A program made the translations under genes and the position numbers. From Candidatus Bathyarchaeota archaeon (lineage in GTDB: Archaea > Thermoproteota > Bathyarchaeia > Bathyarchaeales > UBA233), in the NCBI GenBank assembly GCA_004376975.1, contig SOJA01000039.1, forward strand, positions 1 to 8,820: DNA of 8,820 bases, in the 5' to 3' direction. A model generated the notes under the pieces. It searched no databases. It had not been told where the DNA came from and saw only the letters and a list, made by a program, of their open reading frames with translations. Position 1 is the stretch's first letter. Every line of letters begins with the position of its first letter. Positions 1 to 5,415 of this stretch are shown piece by piece.

Positions 1-794
1 GCACACCACAACAAGTTTTCACCACGCACGTGCTCAGCCAAAAAGCCTCCAATGAAAACGTCTCCAGCCCCAGTTGGATCAACAATCTTCTTCAACTTGT
101 ACGCTGGAATCCTATAAACAGTTTCTTCAACAGAAAGCACCGCACCCCTCCTCCCTAAAGTGACGATCACTATTTCAGCGCCGCAGTCATGAACCGCCTT
201 TACACCCGAATTTAAGCTTGACATGCCAGTTATAGCCTTGATTTCGTCTAATGACGACTTGTAAATATCAACTAGTTCCAACACGCGCTTATCAGCTAGG
301 GAATCGCAAGTGACATTTCCTTTCTTGTCGAAGTTTCTCACTAGTCCTTGGGGGTCCAGGGACAGCCACTCAGCACGACTTCTTAATGTCTCAGCAACCT
401 CGTATGTGATTTCACCTGCGATGGGGGCAATATGAACGGTTTTGGCTTTCAGAGATTTCGGTAAATCTTCAACAGTGATTGGGGGAGCCTTGTTCTTTAA
501 TTTCAATTTTCTATGTGACAAATTATCAGTATATTTCAGTTCGCAACGTGTGGTTTGAGCTTTTTCAATCTTAACTACTCCAGACAGATTAACGCCTTCT
601 TGCTGAAGCCACCATAAATAAGCACCTGGAAAATCACCTCCAACCTTGGAAACAACAGAAACAGTTGCACCCAAATGTCGGGCAACCAGAGAAACGTAAG
701 CTGCAGGGCCACCCATAACAATGAAAGGCGCTTTCTTATCTGGCAGAAAAATAGAGTCTATAGCGAAGTGCCCCACCGAAACGACGTCAAACAC
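1..794 (-). CDS. PfkB/ribokinase-family sugar or nucleoside kinase, 3' end outside window
   Basis: This is the first 264 codons of a cytosolic PfkB-family kinase, which transfers the ATP gamma-phosphate to a hydroxyl of a sugar or nucleoside. I translated it by hand from the minus strand. Residues 28-35 (GGPAAYVS) fit the N-terminal PfkB signature, and DPTGAGDVFIGGF at 239-251 is the C-terminal signature with the catalytic Asp of GAGD at 245. Roughly the last 30-50 residues lie beyond the left edge. The GTG at 792-794 is the first possible start because an in-frame TAA immediately precedes it; a GAGGAGG Shine-Dalgarno site lies at 807-813, spaced a little long. The Asn usual in the first signature of ribokinases is not evident, so the substrate cannot be named. 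The gene is separate from the nac operon, 192 bases away. The family is secure, the specific function is not. Confidence 0.88.
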   Translation of the reverse strand, partial: MFDVVSVGHFAIDSIFLPDKKAPFIVMGGPAAYVSLVARHLGATVSVVSKVGGDFPGAYLWWLQQEGVNLSGVVKIEKAQTTRCELKYTDNLSHRKLKLKNKAPPITVEDLPKSLKAKTVHIAPIAGEITYEVAETLRSRAEWLSLDPQGLVRNFDKKGNVTCDSLADKRVLELVDIYKSSLDEIKAITGMSSLNSGVKAVHDCGAEIVIVTLGRRGAVLSVEETVYRIPAYKLKKIVDPTGAGDVFIGGFLAEHVRGENLLWC

Positions 795-836
795 TTATGA
801 ATTTAGCCTCCTCTTAGAATACTATGTGAAACTGAA

Positions 837-843
837 CTTAAAA
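837..843 (-). promoter_or_regulatory. Possible TATA element of the PfkB-family kinase gene
   Basis: The minus strand reads TTTTAAG here. A start site about 25 bases downstream would fall near 815, giving a leader of about 20 bases that contains the GAGGAGG ribosome site. The match is weak and rests on position only. The rest of 795-986 shows no RNA gene or coding signal that I can defend. Confidence 0.3.
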
Positions 844-986
844 CCAATGGAACATCACCTTCCGCTCAGGGTGTAGGTTGGTTTCCGTTATGTTTCTATT
901 TCGTTTTAAGGAATTATCTGATGCTTCTTTTTCGAGGCGATTAAAATGAATATCTTGTAATAGCTGCAAACTCCCAGTGTGCACGG

Positions 987-1334
987 CTATGATTGAAGTA
1001 AAAGAATCGCTTTTGCCAGATCCCCTTCGCATTCTTCCAGCGCTTTTCTGGCTTCTTCTAGGCTTTTACCAGTTTGGTCAGCTACAAGCCTTAAATCCTC
1101 TTCAGGTATGGTTAGTTTGCGTTCTGCTGCTTTCTCAGTGATCTTTCCGCCAGTTACTTGAAAGATTTTCTGTCCTTGCATTTCCATTATTGCCACTTCA
1201 GGTTGTTGAATGGTTATCTCTTTGTTACCTGTTTTGATGACTACTTGTTCAACATCTGGGATTGCCCCCATGCTTAATCCCATGCGTTGCATCATACGTT
1301 TTGCTTCTCTCGGATTTACGCGTCGTCTTCCCAT
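987..1334 (-). CDS. nac: Nascent polypeptide-associated complex protein (archaeal NAC)
   Basis: Archaeal NAC is a ribosome-associated homodimeric chaperone that contacts nascent chains at the exit tunnel. The 115-residue product has the family's usual length and order: a basic N-terminus (MGRRRVNPREAKRMMQRMG), a NAC beta-barrel domain at about 18-65 with a VEQVVIKTGNKEI core, and a C-terminal UBA domain at about 75-115 (IPEEDLRLVADQTG, then the EARKALEECEGDLAKAI helices). The ATG at 1332-1334 is preceded by AAGGTGA with a four-base spacer, a strong archaeal ribosome site. It lies 27 bases downstream of the PUA-protein gene and is probably cotranscribed with it. No key part is missing. Confidence 0.96.
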   Translation of the reverse strand: MGRRRVNPREAKRMMQRMGLSMGAIPDVEQVVIKTGNKEITIQQPEVAIMEMQGQKIFQVTGGKITEKAAERKLTIPEEDLRLVADQTGKSLEEARKALEECEGDLAKAILLLQS

Positions 1335-1361
1335 AAAATCACCTTTTCACATAACAATTAC

Positions 1362-1862
1362 TCAAATCTCATACTTAACTTTCTTCATCGCACCACGCCT
1401 AACCTTAACAGCGACGCCCCTAGTGAACGCTATCATTTCGTCACCAGACAAACAGGCACGTCCAACAGCTAATACTTCACCTGTTCCGTCGACAATGACA
1501 ACCTCATCTTTTGGGCGAATATCACTATCAGCTTTTACAATATGCTTCGCGAAAACATCGCCGCCATCAGCAATAACTTCTGAAACATCATCCTTCACAG
1601 TAGCGATGCACTTTGCTAAACTTGCATTTCCAACAATTCTTTTTGCCCCTAGAATACTTAAAGAAAATAAACCATCTGTTGGACGAAGAGTTACCAGCCT
1701 TTTGCCACCCAAATAAACATAACGGATTCTGCCGGTTCTCTTAGAGAAAGCTATCTCAACATTTTCTGGAAAAAGTCTAGTGCCAACGTCTTTTCCAAAC
1801 TGATAATCTGCAACGCTTCTAATTCGTCTAAGCACATCATCCAAATCTGCTGCACCACTCAA
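1362..1862 (-). CDS. Archaeal PUA-domain RNA-binding protein
   Basis: This 166-residue protein has a short N-terminal domain (about 8-80, with RSVADYQFG at 16-24 and TLRPTDGLFSLSILGA at 58-73) followed by a PUA domain at about 88-162. PUA domains bind structured RNA and occur in tRNA-guanine transglycosylases and pseudouridine synthases. Here there is no catalytic domain, as in the stand-alone archaeal pre-PUA plus PUA family of unknown role. The frame stays open back to a TTG at 1913, but the conserved part starts near RRIRSVADYQFG. I chose the TTG at 1860-1862 because it sits about 25 bases from the TATA element at 1883-1892 and would give a leaderless mRNA. A TTG at 1844 and a GTG at 1835 are alternatives. 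It leads the operon with nac, suggesting a translation or RNA-related role, which is inference. Confidence 0.85.
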   Translation of the reverse strand: MSGAADLDDVLRRIRSVADYQFGKDVGTRLFPENVEIAFSKRTGRIRYVYLGGKRLVTLRPTDGLFSLSILGAKRIVGNASLAKCIATVKDDVSEVIADGGDVFAKHIVKADSDIRPKDEVVIVDGTGEVLAVGRACLSGDEMIAFTRGVAVKVRRGAMKKVKYEI

Positions 1863-1882
1863 CCATAACTTTGAGATTCGAC

Positions 1883-1892
1883 AACTATAAAG
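1883..1892. promoter_or_regulatory. Shared TATA element for the divergent PUA-nac and MBF1-hflX-trm56 operons
   Basis: The ten bases read AACTATAAAG on plus and CTTTATAGTT on minus, so both strands present a TATA-like box. About 25-32 bases to the right lies the GTG start of MBF1 (1919). About 25 bases to the left lies the TTG start chosen for the PUA protein (1862). Only 56 bases separate the two starts and I see no second A/T-rich box at the right distance. A single element, or two overlapping ones, would drive leaderless transcripts both ways. Confidence 0.5.
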
Positions 1893-1918
1893 ACAACAAC
1901 GTAATAAAAACAATTTAG

Positions 1919-2467
1919 GTGTGGCAAGTGCGATGCGAAGTCTGCGGACATAAAATATACGGCAAATCCTACAGAGTCACGATTGAAGGAGCTAAGCTGA
2001 CAGTCTGCGGCAAATGTACAAAGCATGGAAGAATCATTTGGGAAGAAAAAAAATCAAAACCTGTAGCAGCGAGAACAAAGGCTCCACCTAGGCGATTACC
2101 ATTTAATACTAAGAGAAAAAAACAGCTGCAACCCACTGCAGAGAACTCCCTAGAGCTTACAGAAGATTTTGATGTGAAAATAAGACAGGCTAGGCGAAAA
2201 CTGGGACTTTCACATGAAGACCTAGGTAGAAAAATAAGGGAGAAAGTTTCAGTTCTTAAAAAAATTGAAACGAGAAAAATGATCCCGAACAACAAGCTTG
2301 CAACAAAACTGGAGCATACACTGAAGATTAAGTTGCTTGTTCAGGCTTCAAAAGAAGCTGTTGAAACAAAAATGCCTAAGGCTGCAACCCATGAACTAAC
2401 ATTAGGGGATCTAATTCAACTGGAAAAGGGAAAAGTGGAGGAGAAAATGCAACGAAAGCAATCATAG
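1919..2467 (+). CDS. mbf1: Archaeal multiprotein bridging factor 1 (zinc ribbon plus HTH)
   Basis: Archaeal MBF1 is an HTH protein known to associate with the small ribosomal subunit. The product is 182 residues from the GTG at 1919. It has an N-terminal zinc ribbon (C6-x2-C9 and C30-x2-C33, in RCEVCG and TVCGKC), a basic linker at about 45-75, and a Cro/C1-type HTH at about 85-140 (IRQARRKLGLSHEDLGRKI followed by LKKIE). A typical ELTLGD ending at 161-166 is followed by an unusual extra tail of about 16 residues to the TAG at 2465-2467. GTG 1919 fits a leaderless start from the shared TATA. A GTG at 1928, preceded by AGGTG at 1917-1921, is an equally reasonable start and gives 179 residues. 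The tail overlaps the start of hflX. Adjacency of MBF1 and HflX is, as I recall, conserved in other archaea. Confidence 0.94.
   Translation: MWQVRCEVCGHKIYGKSYRVTIEGAKLTVCGKCTKHGRIIWEEKKSKPVAARTKAPPRRLPFNTKRKKQLQPTAENSLELTEDFDVKIRQARRKLGLSHEDLGRKIREKVSVLKKIETRKMIPNNKLATKLEHTLKIKLLVQASKEAVETKMPKAATHELTLGDLIQLEKGKVEEKMQRKQS
2437..2449 (+). promoter_or_regulatory. Ribosome site and ATG just before hflX, in the wrong frame
   Basis: GGAGGAG at 2437-2443 is followed four bases later, after AAA and an A within GAGAAAATG, by an ATG at 2447-2449. This is the best-looking initiation site near the start of hflX. Read from this ATG, however, the frame is that of MBF1 and gives only six codons before the TAG at 2465-2467, while hflX is read one frame away. 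See the finding on the hflX start. Confidence 0.6.
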
Positions 2468-3729
2468 TTCAACGGCGGCAACCGTTCGAACCCTTAACCC
2501 TTGACGAGCTTAAAAGCTTAGCGGAAAGTGCGGAATACACGATCGTAGGCAAGATAAAGCAGGTTAGAAAACCAGACCCCCGTTATCAAATAGGTAGGGG
2601 AAAAGTTGAAGAACTCGCTCGGCTGGTCAAAGAAAAGGAAGCTCAGAAAATAATCTTTGATAATCCTTTGAAACCCGTTCAAGCCTACAATCTGGCAAAA
2701 GCCACAGGCGTCGAAGCCATCGATCGTTTTCAGCTGATCCTGGAGATTTTCGCGAGAAGAGCCACAACAGCAGAGGCGAAACTGCAAATTAAATTGGCAA
2801 GACTGAGATACGAGTTAACCCGTGCAAAGGAAAAGGTGAAACTGGCAAGAAAGGAAGAACAACCTGGATTCATGGGTCTCGGGACATATGAAGTGGATAT
2901 TTACTATAACACTGTGAAGAGACAAATACAATCTATACGTGGAAAACTAGGAAAAATTCGTAGAAAAAGGCTTCTACACCGTAAAAGAAGAATAGAACTG
3001 GGGTTCCAGTTGATTTCTTTAGCGGGATATACAAACGCTGGAAAAAGCTCACTCTTTAATGCACTAGCAGAAGAGGAAGCCCAAGTGGATGACGCATTAT
3101 TCACAACACTATCAACAACAACAAGGCTTGTGGAATTTTCAAGCAAAGAGTTCTTGCTGACAGACACTGTTGGCTTTATAGATCGTCTTCCCTTAACATT
3201 GATAGCGGCATTCCATTCAACCCTTGAGGAAACAATCTATTCAGATTTGATACTTTTAGTAGTGGATATAAGCGAGCCTGCGAGCCTTGTTGAGAAGAAG
3301 CTTTCAACTTGTCTAGAAACAATAAGCCAAATAGGAGCATCTGGCGTTCCAACCATAATGGTGCTAAACAAGATTGATTTACTATCAGAAACGGAATTGC
3401 AACAGAGACTTGAAAACCTGAAGGAAAGAGTGCCATATCCCGTGGCCATATCAGCATTAGACAAGACTAATCTTGAACTGTTGAAACAGGAAATACTGAA
3501 AATTCTTAGAAACTATGTTCAAGCCTCTCTCACCATTCCATTAACAAGCGAGTCAATGTCTTTTATTTCATGGCTATTCAACCGCACAGACGTACAGGAA
3601 CTAAAGTATACAGCTGGTTCTGCCCACATAGTTTTCCAAGCAATTCCATGGTTTGTAGAAAAAGTGAGAAACCGCGTTGAGAAAGAATTTAACGGGAAAC
3701 TCGAAGAAATACACACAATAAGAGCCTAG
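2452..3729 (+). CDS. hflX: HflX-family ribosome-associated GTPase, start codon unresolved
   Basis: HflX binds the large ribosomal subunit and hydrolyses GTP; in bacteria it rescues stalled or stressed ribosomes. I read about 425 residues. The N-terminal HflX domain includes RYQIGRGKVEEL at 44-55 and the DRFQLILEIFARRA stretch at about 91-104, followed by a basic coiled-coil linker. The G domain shows G1 GYTNAGKSS at 192-200, G2 TTLSTTT at about 218-224, G3 DTVGF at 238-242, G4 NKID at 306-309 and G5 SAL at 334-336. All GTPase motifs are intact. Homology clearly begins near KAIIVQRR (2455 on), well before the first in-frame TTG at 2668, which would remove about 70 conserved residues. No ATG, GTG or TTG exists in frame between the upstream TGA (2392) and 2668, so 2452 (ACG) marks the start of coding similarity and is not a proven start. 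Confidence 0.93.
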   Translation, partial: TKAIIVQRRQPFEPLTLDELKSLAESAEYTIVGKIKQVRKPDPRYQIGRGKVEELARLVKEKEAQKIIFDNPLKPVQAYNLAKATGVEAIDRFQLILEIFARRATTAEAKLQIKLARLRYELTRAKEKVKLARKEEQPGFMGLGTYEVDIYYNTVKRQIQSIRGKLGKIRRKRLLHRKRRIELGFQLISLAGYTNAGKSSLFNALAEEEAQVDDALFTTLSTTTRLVEFSSKEFLLTDTVGFIDRLPLTLIAAFHSTLEETIYSDLILLVVDISEPASLVEKKLSTCLETISQIGASGVPTIMVLNKIDLLSETELQQRLENLKERVPYPVAISALDKTNLELLKQEILKILRNYVQASLTIPLTSESMSFISWLFNRTDVQELKYTAGSAHIVFQAIPWFVEKVRNRVEKEFNGKLEEIHTIRA

Positions 3730-3742
3730 AGAAGAAACAAAA

Positions 3743-4285
3743 ATGCCTAGAATAGTGGTGTTAAGGTGGGGCCACAGACTGCAAAGGGATGCTAGGCTTA
3801 CAACGCATGTTGCGCTGGCGGCTCGGGCGTTAGGAGCCTCTGGTCTCATACTATCTGACATAAAGCACGAAAAAATCAGAGAAAACGTTGAAAAGGTTAC
3901 GGAAAATTGGGGAGGCTCATTCTTTTTTGTGTTAGGAGTGCCTTGGAAAAAAGCTGTCAGAGAATGGAAGGAAAAAGGTGGAATAGTTGTCCATCTCACA
4001 GCTTATGGAGAAAACATCCAAAAAAGCGATGTTCTACAACGGGTTAAAGCTTCAGAAAAAGACGTTCTAGTTCTTATTGGAAGTCAGAAAGTCCCAAAAG
4101 AATTCTTCTCAGAATCTGTGTCAGATTTTAACGTAGCAATTGGAAATCAACCCCACTCTGAATGTGCAAGCTTAGCTGTATTCCTAGACCGTTTTTTTGA
4201 AGGAAAAGAACTGACCAAAAATTTTGAAAACGCAAAAATAAGGATAATACCTCAGAAGAGAGATAAGAGGCTAACCAGAAAATAG
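3743..4285 (+). CDS. trm56: tRNA (cytidine(56)-2'-O)-methyltransferase
   Basis: Trm56 is an archaeal SPOUT methyltransferase that uses S-adenosylmethionine to 2'-O-methylate C56 in the T-loop of tRNA. The 180-residue product carries the family hallmarks: VLRWGHRLQRDARLTTHVAL at 6-25, HLTAYGENI at 84-92, and the trefoil-knot cofactor region LIGSQKVP at 111-118 followed by DFNVAIGNQPHSECASLAVF at 128-147. Where I remember other members having GGEKVP, this one has GSQKVP, a small change in the cofactor loop. Length is normal. The ATG at 3743 is 13 bases after hflX, with only a weak GAGAAG upstream, so it is probably translated from the MBF1-hflX transcript. It converges on the acylphosphatase gene with eight bases between the stops. 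Confidence 0.94.
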   Translation: MPRIVVLRWGHRLQRDARLTTHVALAARALGASGLILSDIKHEKIRENVEKVTENWGGSFFFVLGVPWKKAVREWKEKGGIVVHLTAYGENIQKSDVLQRVKASEKDVLVLIGSQKVPKEFFSESVSDFNVAIGNQPHSECASLAVFLDRFFEGKELTKNFENAKIRIIPQKRDKRLTRK

Positions 4286-4286
4286 C

Positions 4287-4291
4287 TTTTT
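4287..4291 (+). terminator. Short T-run after trm56
   Basis: TTTTT begins two bases after the trm56 stop codon. Archaeal termination commonly uses such U-runs without a hairpin. The run is only five bases and also lies against the end of the convergent acylphosphatase gene, so the call is tentative. Confidence 0.35.
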
Positions 4292-4293
4292 GT

Positions 4294-4575
4294 TCAGGAA
4301 TCATATTTCACTTCGAAAACTTTAAACCTGCCAGTGTAGTTTCCCCACGTTACATCTACATGCATAATCCTTGCTCCAGACGGTCCCCGATTGCAGAACT
4401 CTACAATTTCCTTAACAGCCTCTTCCTCTCCTTCCAAAACGGCTTCAACTCTACAATCTCGCAAGTTACGAATCCACCCTTTAACACCACGTTTCTCAGC
4501 TTCATATTTTGCTTCTGATCTGAAGAAAACTCCTTGAACTCTGCCACTTACGAAGATGTGGGCTCTGACCTTCAT
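4294..4575 (-). CDS. acyP: Acylphosphatase
   Basis: Acylphosphatase is a small cytosolic enzyme that hydrolyses carboxyl-phosphate bonds such as those in acetyl phosphate or 1,3-bisphosphoglycerate. The 93-residue product has the catalytic Arg at 19 in VSGRVQGVFFR (9-19) and the catalytic Asn at 37 in GWIRNL (33-38), followed by VEAVLEGEEEAV and a C-terminal beta strand ending KVFEVKYDS. An upstream TTG at 4626 in frame would add 17 residues with no family counterpart. I therefore start at the ATG 4573-4575, which has AAGGT eight bases upstream and begins the typical MKVRAHIFVSG strand. It appears to be a single-gene unit with its own TATA at 4601-4610. No defect seen. Confidence 0.95.
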   Translation of the reverse strand: MKVRAHIFVSGRVQGVFFRSEAKYEAEKRGVKGWIRNLRDCRVEAVLEGEEEAVKEIVEFCNRGPSGARIMHVDVTWGNYTGRFKVFEVKYDS

Positions 4576-4600
4576 TGGCTTAACCTTACACGCAGTCCTT

Positions 4601-4610
4601 GATAATTTAT
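4601..4610 (-). promoter_or_regulatory. TATA element of acyP
   Basis: The minus strand reads ATAAATTATC. Transcription about 26 bases downstream would begin near 4580, five bases before the ATG at 4575. This gives a nearly leaderless mRNA and supports the shorter start. Confidence 0.45.
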
Positions 4611-4674
4611 GCTTTTGATTGTTCATTTTAACTTATCTCTCCCCACTGTGTAAAAGGGTCGTTTCATCGCTTGT

Positions 4675-4682
4675 TTTAAAAC
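4675..4682 (+). promoter_or_regulatory. Possible TATA element of the 110-residue orphan gene
   Basis: TTTTAAAA lies about 26 bases before a predicted start near 4705 and precedes AAGG at 4706-4709 and the TTG at 4718. It lies inside the longer open frame that begins at 4619, which argues against that longer start. Confidence 0.4.
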
Positions 4683-4717
4683 TGCTTAGGCATTGTCGTG
4701 TTCTTAAGGCGAATACG

Positions 4718-5050
4718 TTGGAGAATTACAATAGAAAGTTGTTGGTTTATGCTTCAATTGTTTCACGAAGTGAAGGTCGATTGCAGTCTGTGAGTGTTGC
4801 AGCTGGGAAGATAGCTAAATTGTTGAAATTGCCCATGGAAATTGTTACTTTTAAAGAGGAGTTTGATCCTATATACGTGTATTACAAGAATGGCAGTGAT
4901 GAGCCTATCCCGATTTATTGTGACAAAGGCGGAGAATTTGAAATGCGGGATGTTTACAAGTCTTTAAGAAACATTATGTTTGTGCTTTCCTTCCATCCGA
5001 AGCATTCAGCATTAAAGCAGATAAGAAAGGATGTTATGGTGTTTTCGTGA
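4718..5050 (+). CDS. Unrecognised small protein (110 residues)
   Basis: I do not recognise this family. From the TTG at 4718 the product is about 110 residues, soluble and mixed in charge, with no signal peptide, membrane segment or cysteine metal cluster. It opens with a probable helix and an SRSEGRLQSVSVAAGKIAKL stretch (about 16-35), then a region rich in acidic and aromatic residues (EEFDPIYVYY), a GGEFEMRDVYKSL helix, and a hydrophobic NIMFVLSFHPKH segment near the end. The frame is open from a TTG at 4619, but the extra 33 residues look non-coding and contain a TATA-like box, so I use the shorter start with AAGG at 4706. Its last 17 bases overlap the end of the convergent arcadin-like gene. 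It could be a lineage-specific archaeal protein. That it is a real gene is likely but not certain. Confidence 0.62.
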   Translation: MENYNRKLLVYASIVSRSEGRLQSVSVAAGKIAKLLKLPMEIVTFKEEFDPIYVYYKNGSDEPIPIYCDKGGEFEMRDVYKSLRNIMFVLSFHPKHSALKQIRKDVMVFS

Positions 5051-5360
5051 AGTTTATTGTCCGGTTCTCAAGTGTTATTTCGTAAATTTGGTTTACATCA
5101 AAGTTTATGCCCATGCTTTCATATTCCTGCTCTGTCAAAAACAAGATTATCTTTGGAGTTGCAAACTGCTTTCTCGCCAGAGGAATTGGCATCTGCTGTT
5201 GCAGCGTTTGGAGAACATCCTGCACAACCTTTGCCTCTTCGGTTCTGGGTCTGACAACAAAACGTGGAATCTGCCGTTCCTCAATTAGTTCTATGCGTTT
5301 TCCAAGGTTTCCATCCAAGTCTCGAATAGATTCGATCTTGTGCACTCTAACTTGAAACAT
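5034..5360 (-). CDS. Arcadin-1-like protein
   Basis: The 108-residue product resembles the arcadin-1 family, small proteins first found beside the archaeal actin crenactin in Thermoproteales and thought to assist that cytoskeleton. The resemblance is from memory of the family layout: an opening VRVHKIESIRDLDGNLGKRI (4-23) beta hairpin, VVRPRTEEAKVVQDVLQTL helix (35-53), then TPKIILFLTEQEY (68-80) and FDVNQIYEITLENRTINF (87-104). It is soluble with no signal or membrane segment. The ATG at 5358-5360 sits about 35 bases from a TATA box at 5392-5399, implying a short or absent leader. No crenactin or other arcadin gene is next to it in this window. If the family call is wrong, it is a conserved beta-rich archaeal protein of unknown role. 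Confidence 0.66.
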   Translation of the reverse strand: MFQVRVHKIESIRDLDGNLGKRIELIEERQIPRFVVRPRTEEAKVVQDVLQTLQQQMPIPLARKQFATPKIILFLTEQEYESMGINFDVNQIYEITLENRTINFTKTP

Positions 5361-5391
5361 AACTATTCACGGCGTATAACGTTTTGAAGCA

Positions 5392-5399
5392 CTTATACG
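5392..5399 (-). promoter_or_regulatory. TATA element of the arcadin-1-like gene
   Basis: The minus strand reads CGTATAAG between the end of the GMP synthetase gene (5416) and the ATG at 5360. Its presence in a 55-base gap suggests the arcadin-like gene has its own promoter and is not simply the last gene of the upstream operon. Confidence 0.45.
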
Positions 5400-5415
5400 T
5401 TTTCCCAGTAAGAGG

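Noticed and set aside
838..1032. 64-residue open frame on minus, overlapping the end of nac
   Set aside because: It overlaps the conserved UBA end of nac in another frame, has a low-complexity hydrophilic composition, and shows no ribosome site or family resemblance.
1210..1716. 168-residue plus-strand open frame antisense to nac and the PUA gene
   Set aside because: It is a shadow of two clear genes: rich in Ser, Thr, Phe and Ile, with no recognisable motif, and crossing both genes and the gap between them.
2668..3729. Short HflX starting at the TTG at 2668
   Set aside because: It would drop about 72 residues, including the conserved YQIGRGKVEEL region that is clearly coded upstream in the same frame.
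4619..4717. N-terminal extension of the 110-residue orphan from the TTG at 4619
   Set aside because: It would start inside the promoter region of acyP, lacks a ribosome site, and contains the TATA-like TTTTAAAA that better serves the shorter start.
5057..5355. Small plus-strand open frames antisense to the arcadin-like gene
   Set aside because: They lie wholly opposite a better-supported gene, in several overlapping frames, with no motifs or ribosome sites.
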